DNA from: Lineolata rhizophorae
Taxonomy: Eukaryota; Ascomycota; Dothideomycetes; Lineolatales; Lineolataceae
Length of the DNA: 64,000 nucleotides
Direction: 5' to 3'
NCBI GenBank assembly: GCA_010093515.1
Contig: MU001683.1
Span: 772,982-836,981 of the forward strand
Both the position numbers and the translations under genes were made by a program. Below are positions 10,601 to 19,600 of this stretch, piece by piece; positions within the stretch are counted from its first letter, which is position 1, and each line of letters opens with the position of its first letter. The notes under the pieces were generated by a model. The model made no database searches. It had not been told where the DNA came from and was given only the letters and a program-made list of their open reading frames with translations.

Positions 10601-13600
10601 CATTTTAGTCTTAGGACGTTAACCAGGACGCTCACGTTCGCGAGGGAAATAGCGCCGCTTTGTAGCTTGAGGAGGGCTCTATTAGAGGGGTTCCATATGA
10701 GCTACTTGACCTTCCTAGACAAAGTGTCGTCGGGCACGGTGGTGCCGTTGATCCGTCAGCATCTGTTTGGAAGGCATAAGAATGCGGCGGCGGACCTAAA
10801 GAGGTCGCTGAGGAAACCAGATGATGGAGCTGAGTACGCGCAGGAGGGGAAGCAGTGGATTCGTAAAGGGGCGTATGAGGTCGAGCCCCAGCAGGATTAT
10901 ATCATCACGCCGTTTGTGAGGCAGAATTTGGATAACCTTCTTAGGGCCATTTCGACGAGAAGATTTCCTATTTTGCTGCAGGGCCCAACGTCCTCTGGGA
11001 AGACGAGCATGATTGAGTATCTCGCGAAGGTGTCTGGTAACAAGTTCGTTCGCATCAATAATCATGAACACACTGATCTGCAGGAGTACCTGGGTTCGTA
11101 TGTCTCTGGTACGGATGGGAAGTTGCGGTTTCAGGAAGGTATCCTTGTCCAGGCACTGCGGCAGGGACACTGGATCGTTCTCGATGAGCTGAACTTGGCA
11201 CCATCGGACGTTCTTGAAGCACTAAATCGCCTTCTCGATGATAATCGTGAACTCCTGATCCCGGAAACGCAGGAAGTGGTCCGTCCTCACAGGGATTTCA
11301 TCCTCTTCGCAACGCAAAACCCGGCCGGCCTGTATGGCGGCCGTAAGGTGCTCTCCCGTGCCTTCCGTAATCGATTCCTCGAGCTGCACTTCGACGACAT
11401 CCCGGTCGACGAGCTTGGCGAGATCCTGCATCGTGCAACGCGCATCCCGGAGTCGTGGAGTCGCCGCATTGTCGACGTGTACCGCGAACTGTCCCTCCTC
11501 AGACAGGAGGACCGCATATTCGAGCAGCGCAGCTTCGCTACGTTGAGGGATCTGTTTCGCTGGGCGCGGAGAGGTAGCGAGACGGTGCACGAGCTGGCAG
11601 TCGATGGGTATATGTTGTTGGCGGAGAGGGTGAGGAAGGCAGAAGAGAGAGATAAGGTGAGGGAGGTTATCGAGGCGGTGATGAGCAGGAAGGGGCCGAC
11701 AGTGAGAATTGACGTCGCGGAGTTGTACGATCGAGACAAGGCGCCCGCGATCGGAAATTATGAACAGAACGCAAAGTCGAAGGCCGTCGTGTGGACGCGT
11801 GCCATGCGTAGGCTGTACGTCCTCGTGGAACGTGCACTCAGACATAACGAGCCGGTCTTGCTGGTCGGCGAGACGGGCTGCGGGAAGACAACCGTGTGCC
11901 AGATGCTGGCAGATGCGTGCCGCAAGGAGTTGTTCGTCGTGAATGCACATCAAAATACGGAGACTGGGGATCTCATCGGAGCGCAGAGGCCGGTTCGGAA
12001 TCGCGCTGGGGTCGAGCGGGAATTGCGGGCGGTACTTTTGGAGTGTTTGAGAGGCGTCAAGATGGAGATGGCCGAGTTAGAGGAAAGCACGACGGAGCAA
12101 CTTGTCAAGGCGTTTGAGGGGCTGGAAAAGGACGTCAAGGAGAGGTTGAGCAGTGAGGCGAGAGAGGAGATCCATCGGTTGAGGGTCAAGAGTGCGGCAC
12201 TGTTTGAGTGGACTGATGGGAGTCTCGTCCACGCCATGAAGACGGGACAGTTCTTCCTTTTGGATGAGATCTCCCTAGCCGATGACTCTGTTCTCGAGAG
12301 ACTCAATAGCGTCCTCGAGTCTCAGCGGACACTCTTGCTGGCCGAGAAGGGCGTGGCGGATTCCTTTGTCGTTGCTTTAAATGGCTTTCAGTTCTTGGCT
12401 ACTATGAACCCTGGCGGCGACTACGGCAAGCGCGAACTCTCCCCAGCGCTCAGGAACCGCTTTACAGAGATCTGGGTGCCAGCCCTGTCTGATGCCGAGG
12501 ACGTGCTCGAAATTGTTCGCGAGACACTGGCGCCGTTTGCATCGGGCTATGCGGAGACAATTGTAGCCTTTGCCCAGTGGTTCGTCGAGAGGTTCAACAC
12601 CTCGGCCGCGTCGTCGCTGTCGGCGCGCGATGCGTTGGCGTGGGTCGAGTTTGTCAACACGTGCGGAGCGGACGATCCGGTCTATGGCGTTGTGCAAGGG
12701 GCGGCTATGGTGTTTATGGACGCGTTAGGTGCGAATCCGGCGGCGCTGTTGTCGGTGGCGCATACGGGTATTGAGGAGCATCGGACGGCTTGTTTGGCGA
12801 GGTTGTCGGAGTTGCTGGGCCGGGATGTGGCGTCAATGTACTTCGAACAGCCCGAAGTTGTATCATTGGACGACTCTGTTCGGATTGGCAGATTCGGTTT
12901 CGGTTTTGCAGGCCAGCCCACGAACGATGCCTCGTTCACATTTGCTGCTCCGACAACACGAATTAATGCCATGCGCGTCCTACGTGCTCTGCAGATTCCC
13001 AAGTCTGTCTTATTGGAAGGCAACCCTGGCGTTGGCAAAACTACGCTAGTCATCTCCCTCGCTGCCGCCATTGGGAAGCCTCTGAGTCGAATCAACCTCT
13101 CCGAACAAACTGATCTTATGGACTTGTTCGGCTCCGACGTGCCTGTCGAGGGGGCCGCTGCTGGTGTCTTCGCTTGGCATGATGCCCCTTTCCTCACGGC
13201 TATGAAACGCGGCCATTGGGTCCTTCTAGATGAGATGAACCTCGCCTCGCAATCGGTGCTGGAAGGTCTTAACGCGTGCCTCGATCATAGAGGAGAGGTC
13301 TACGTTGCTGAGCTCGACCAGACATTCAAACGCCATCCCGAATTTAGGATCTTCGCAGCGCAGAACCCGCATAGTCAAGGCGGCGGTCGCAAGGGGTTGC
13401 CTGCTAGCTTTGTCAACCGGTTTACGGTTGTGTACGCAGATGTGCTTGGCACGGGGGATCTAATGCATATCTGCAGACAGTCGTTCCCGGGGTTCGATGA
13501 AGAGGCGCTAGGAGTGTTAATTCAGTTTGTGGATGCCTTGGATGAGGTCGTGGTGAAGAAGAGGCGGATAGGACATGATGGGGCGCCCTGGGAGTTCAAC

Positions 13601-16600
13601 GTTCGGGATGTGTTGCGGATGCTGCAGTTGAGTTCGAGTAATGAGGGACTCTTGAAGAGCTTGAATGCGGCAAGAGCTTTCTTCGATACTGTGTTTGCGC
13701 ACAGGTTTAGAAGCGAAGACGAGCAAGCGTTTGTGCGGGACCTCTTTAATACCTCGAGAGGTGTGCTTCCGGATGCGTGCTATTACCACAACCTAGGCCC
13801 GGGGAGCTATCAAGTTGGTTGCGCGCTCCTCGAGAGGCACAACCCCTCATCGGCCGAAGAAGGCGTGGGCGCAACGCTTCGCATTACTAGGCTACCCATA
13901 CTAGAGTCAATGATGCTGTGTGTGCAAATGAAGTGGCCAGTCATTCTCTGCGGCCCTTCTGGCTCGGGCAAGAGCGCCTTGATCAATCAGCTTTCGACCA
14001 CTCTCAACAAGGAAATCATTACGCTATCTTTAAACCCGGATATGGACGCCACGGATCTTGTTGGCGGATACGAGCAAGTGGATCCTTCAAGGCAAGCACA
14101 GCACTTTTTACGCACAGTGCGACACTTTGCTAGAGAGCAGGTCTTGGATTTGGCTGCACGCGGCAGTATGGGACATGCGGCTGAGCAAGGTGACACTCTG
14201 GGGTCCTTGCTGCAACTGGAGACCCTCGGACGGACGGCTAGCGCCAATGGCGATGTTCTGTCTTTGATCGTCCAGCTTTTGGAAGCCTTTAAACTCAACT
14301 CTCCGCACCTCTCAGCTCTCGTTGACGACGGCAGGGCGCTTATGCAAAATGCGTCTGTCACAATTGACAAGGCGCGGTTCGAATGGGTCGACGGCGTCAT
14401 CATCCGCGCTCTCGAGGAAGGGCATTGGCTGGTCCTCGACAACGCGAACCTGTGTAGCTCATCGGTGCTCGACCGCCTCAACTCCCTTCTCGAGCCCAAC
14501 GGCAAGTTGCTCATCAATGAGCACACGACAGGCGATGGTCAGGCTCGAGTCGTGATTCCGCATCCGGACTTCCGCGTGTTCTTAACCGTGGACCCGAAGT
14601 TTGGGGAGTTGAGCCGGGCCATGAGAAACAGGGCCGTCGAGCTATACGTTGGAATAGAAGGGTCTGGAGCGAAGCACACAACAACTGAGTTTCCTGCGTT
14701 GTCTCGCGAGTCCTTCGTTTACAGATATCGGCATTTCGACTTGGTTAGTGAAGAGAATACTGTTCCCTTCGCGTTTGACCACCTTGCGCGGACGGACGTC
14801 GAAGTCTTCGGGCGGTTTTACGAGCAAGTGAGCGCCGGGCTTTTAGAGTTTGGCAAACCTGCCCTAGATCAGTTCTCCAATGAATACCAAGTCTGGAGTC
14901 GAGCACCGCAAGAATGGAAGTCGAAACTAGAATGGTACCAGAAAAGCATTTCCGATGACCTCAATTCAGCAACAGATTTCGCCGTCGTGCAGCCGCTGGA
15001 CCCCTTGATAAATGAACATGCCGCTTCAGTTGTTCGCAGCTCTACCGCGACGGCCTTGGCCGCCGGTCTAGACAACTGGCGTCAGATTGTCGCCATGGAG
15101 AACCTGATAGGGCGATCCGACTTTAGTAGGATCTCAAAACGGTCGTCCCACATGTTGCAGCAGCTGTGGGAGACTATGAGGGCTCTCCCGCCAACGGCTT
15201 CGATTGCACTATGGAAGTGTAGAGAGATTTGGCGTCTCCTCTTGGAACGAGAGAACACCGACAAAGGGACTGGCTCTTCTAAGAATTCCACTCTGCTTAT
15301 GCTGTGCGAGAAAAGTGAGCGCGAGCTTACTGGCAACGCAAATGCCGTCGAGGATCCGACAGGTTTTGCCATGAGCTATATTTGGAGGTGTTTTCTCACT
15401 AGTTCTGATGGAGACATGCGCGAGGTACGTTTTTCCAAATGTTCATGTTGGATAAAAGCTGACACTGCAAAGGATGCTGCCATTAAAATCTTCAAGTACG
15501 AATTTGATACCTTGGCCCAGTATCTCAATCAGGCAAGGTCAAAGAGTTCGTTAGACCTCTCATTCATGAAAACGATAGCAAGGAATCCCAATAGTTCATG
15601 CAATGCCGTGCGGGAGAACTTGCATCTGTCGTTAGCATCGAGACTAGCCGACACTTCAGCCGTTCCGCTTGCCCGTATAGAAGATCTCACTTTAGAGCTC
15701 CGCGCACTTGGTAAAAGCTTAGCCTTGGGATCCGCCGTTCTTTGCAGTGATCAGATGGCTGTCCTTGAATCTATCAGACGCTCGATGGCTGAGACCCTGG
15801 TATTATTACAGAAAACGGATGCCGTCAAGTATGTCTTCGATTATTTCTTCGGAGTGCCACTTGAGAATGGAAATCTGGACGTCAACTCCGTGGCCGATTC
15901 CTGGGTCCGCCTTGCAGTCGGCTTTTTGGTGCTGTATCTTCCGCGAGACATCTGGGACCCATACGAAGAATGCATGACCAAGCGTGAACTTCATTTCCGG
16001 ACCCTTCGGCGGCTTGAAGATTTATTGAAATCACTGCAAATCTTCGAGACATCTTTCACTGCCAACAACACGAGTATGCGCATCCGTATGGCTGAGTCTT
16101 CGATCCTCCAACTCGGCGACGCACCTTCACTTCCTCCCGATGTCGCAAGTGTCTCTCGTCCATCTGTTTCTAAACTACACGTCATTCAAGAGCCATTCAA
16201 GGCTGTACGCCAGATAATAGATGGCTTGCAGAATGGTAGTGCTTCAAGTGGCGTTCTTGAGCACAATGTCAACAGTGCTGTGAGATTTCTCATGGCCGAC
16301 GGCCTCCTCGACTACCGCGATATCACGGAACCAGTTGTCGGGATGCTCCAATGCTTACGGATTGGATGGACTCTTAAGTCTCGAGCGCGAACCGGGATGG
16401 ATCCTACCGGGAAAGTACTCAATTTCATTAAGGATACGACTCCTTTGATGGGTCTCTCCCATCGAATGGAGTGGGAAGACGAATTCAGCCGTCCACAGCG
16501 CTCCATAGAACTGGTCAAGAAAACACCAAGTCTCCGGTGGCATCTACTTGAGGCTTTGTCACTTTGCCGCGCTATAGAGGACCACAAGGTGCCAACGTTC

Positions 16601-19600
16601 GGCGAGAGGCATCTGACGGAGTCTATTTTCGAAGAGTTTTACGCCGAATGGAGTTCCATCCTGAAACTAGAGCAAGCAAAGGCTGCAGAAAATTCAGGGT
16701 TGTATCGCTACCGCGGTTCCCACAACGACGAAAATGAGACGGAGGAGAAAGTGTTCGCAGACATGTTTCCAAGTTTCGAAGGGTCTGACAAGCCGGATGA
16801 TGATCCAGCCTCAGGCCAGGAGATGACCCCACAGGCATTGGCTGTGAAAGTTGCGAATATGCACCGAAAGATATATCTTGATCACGCGCTTCCTACAGAG
16901 CAAGTCCGGACACTTCTTGACGGAGCGTTCAATACGATTGGCAGCTTTCATATCGAAGGCGCAGCACCGCCCCTATCTCAGATGACTATTTCGGATTGTC
17001 TGCCGACACTGCTCCTCAAAATACAACAGCAGTCACAATTACTGAGTCCTGCTGCTACCGAGGACAACTCGGTGGGTCATCAAGACTTCTACTTCAACCC
17101 GAATGTCAGCGAAGCTAGATCCCTGGTTGCACTCACGCGAAAGGTGCAGCGAAAGTTCCAAGAGTTAGTGCAAAAGTACCCGGAATTTGTGACAATTTCC
17201 GACGTACTTGTCATTTGCAACGAAATTCTAGCATTCCGCCATACCGAACCAGTTGCAAAGTTTCTCACCAAGACGGAAAAGCTTCTACTAGCTATTCATG
17301 AATGGCAGCGAGTGACCCGGAAGGAGGACTCCGCGGCCGATGTCTATGACAACGTCACGCAAGTCTTAGTCCGATGGCGAAAACTAGAGCTCGGTGCATG
17401 GGCCCGCCTATTTGATGCCGAAGTTGCGAAATGTCGAGACGAGGCGAAGGGTTGGTGGTTTATTGCGTACGAGAACATTGTCCACAACACTGGTGTGCTG
17501 GGCCAGGAAGGAGTGGATATGACTACGTTCTCCACAGAGTTGCTGAGAACTCTCTCTAGCTTCCTCGCGAGCACTGTACTGGGTCAGTTCCACGAGAGGC
17601 TTTGTTTGCTACGGCAGTTTCAACAACACCTGGCCATGCGCACGGTAGATAATACCGCGTTTGCGTCCGTCGTGCCAGCGCTTTCAAATTTCATCGGATT
17701 CTATGAACGATACGAGCACCCGGTTGCCGAACGTCTCGCACGCGAACGTCGATCACTTGAAAGGGAAATGAACGACATTCTCCGGCTTGCAAGTTGGAAA
17801 GATACGAATATCGAGTCACTAAGGCAGAGTGCAAAGTCATCTCACCTAAAATTATTCAAGCTGGTGCGCAAGTACCGCGATATCCTTAGCCAGCCATTCG
17901 AGGTAGTGTCACAGGAAGGTCTCCCTGATGTGCCAGAGCTGGAACGTCAAGAGATCGTCTTTTCGCAGGCTTCTTATTTGAATCTTGAAAGCGCCACGGA
18001 CCATTCCACGGCGTTGCAGGCGCTTGAGAGATTGGTACAGGATTGGGAGAATCTTCCTACAAGATTTCGAAATCCCCAGATGACAGCCTCCATCATGAAG
18101 ACTAAGGCCAAGTTCAACACGGCGTCCGTAGATGGAAGCGCTTACATCGATTACTTCCTTTCTAACATTGAAAGGTCCATGACGGAACTGCGGAAAGCCA
18201 CGCCGAGTGTCCTAACCGAGGAAAACCATGCCACAGTCCAGCATCTCAAGGGCCAGAAACGGAAGCTATTTGCAGATGCCCTAAAGGGCTTGCGACAAAT
18301 GGGTTTCAAGTCGAATGTTGGTATCGATGTCCTCCAGAGACAAGAATCTATACCAACGGTTCTAGCTTCCCTTCCAATGCTACCTAATCTACCGCTCATG
18401 ACAGATACTGGAGTGGACATGGACTACCATCTTGCAAAAGCCTTAGATATAATGACACTAGTGCGGCAATTATCTCGCGATCATTCACCGGATCTTTCTT
18501 CCGCCGAAGTTGGGAGAAGCATTTCTTTGCTCGAAAGTATACTTCAGACTGCGATTCAGCAGCGTCATACGCTTTCAGAAGCGTACAACAATATAAAGGA
18601 CCTAGAAGTTGAGATGGAGCGGCTGTATAATGTCTCTCACAGTCCTCGAGATCAGTTTGCTTTGTTAACAGCTCCGGTTATTAGCGAAAGCTTAAACACC
18701 GCTGAAATCAAATTACGATGGATCGCAGTTATTGCCCGAGTAGGCGCCGATATTATTTCGTCTCAATCGCAGCTTGGGGACTTTGATTCCAGTCTAATTG
18801 TCGATTCGCTCCGTGGGAAAGCGAATGAGTTCGATGCACTCATTGGCGAAGTTGTGTCGCTCCCAAGGCTTTTTGGTGGCCTAATAACGTCCAGACATAA
18901 AGAATGCGCCCGAAAAATCGAGGAAAGTATCGAATGTCTACGGCTCAACATAACTAGCTGGTGCGCTGAACACCCAGACCTGGCCTGTATTCTAAACCAG
19001 ATCGCGCCATGGATTCGGCCGTTGCGAGTTGATGCCGATGCTGTTATGAAGACTCAAAACGGTGACTGTCAATCTCTTAAACCAAAAGCCTTTGAACTCG
19101 TCGACCAAATTCTAGGCTCCGTGCAAGATATCGCAAAAGCGCTAACAACAATTCCAACATCCGTGGATGACCCGTCTTGGCTGCTTTCTGAGAGTCGGGC
19201 TCTATCATCCACACTCTCATCGCTCCACATGCCACACATTTTGACATCTTTGAGAGCGGTGCTTGGATTGGTAGAGTCTTCTAGCAATGATGACAATTTG
19301 CGTGGCGCATCTGCCCTACTAAGCTTTCTCTGGCCCGTTTTCGACCAGTACAGAACAGTAGTGTTGACTGTTTTCCAGAAGTTCTCACAAGTTCTTTATT
19401 CTACTTGTAGGATGTCTCACCGCTTATCAAAAGCATTTTCGGTGATCGGCAAGGACGGCTTCTGTGCGCCTCACGAGGAATCTACTACTGGCACGGACGG
19501 CCAAACAGAAAAGCTGGAAGGCGGAACTGGGCTCGGCGAGGGAGAAGGTGCCGAAGACATCAGCAAGGACGTTGGCGACGATGAAGACTTAGGAGACTTG

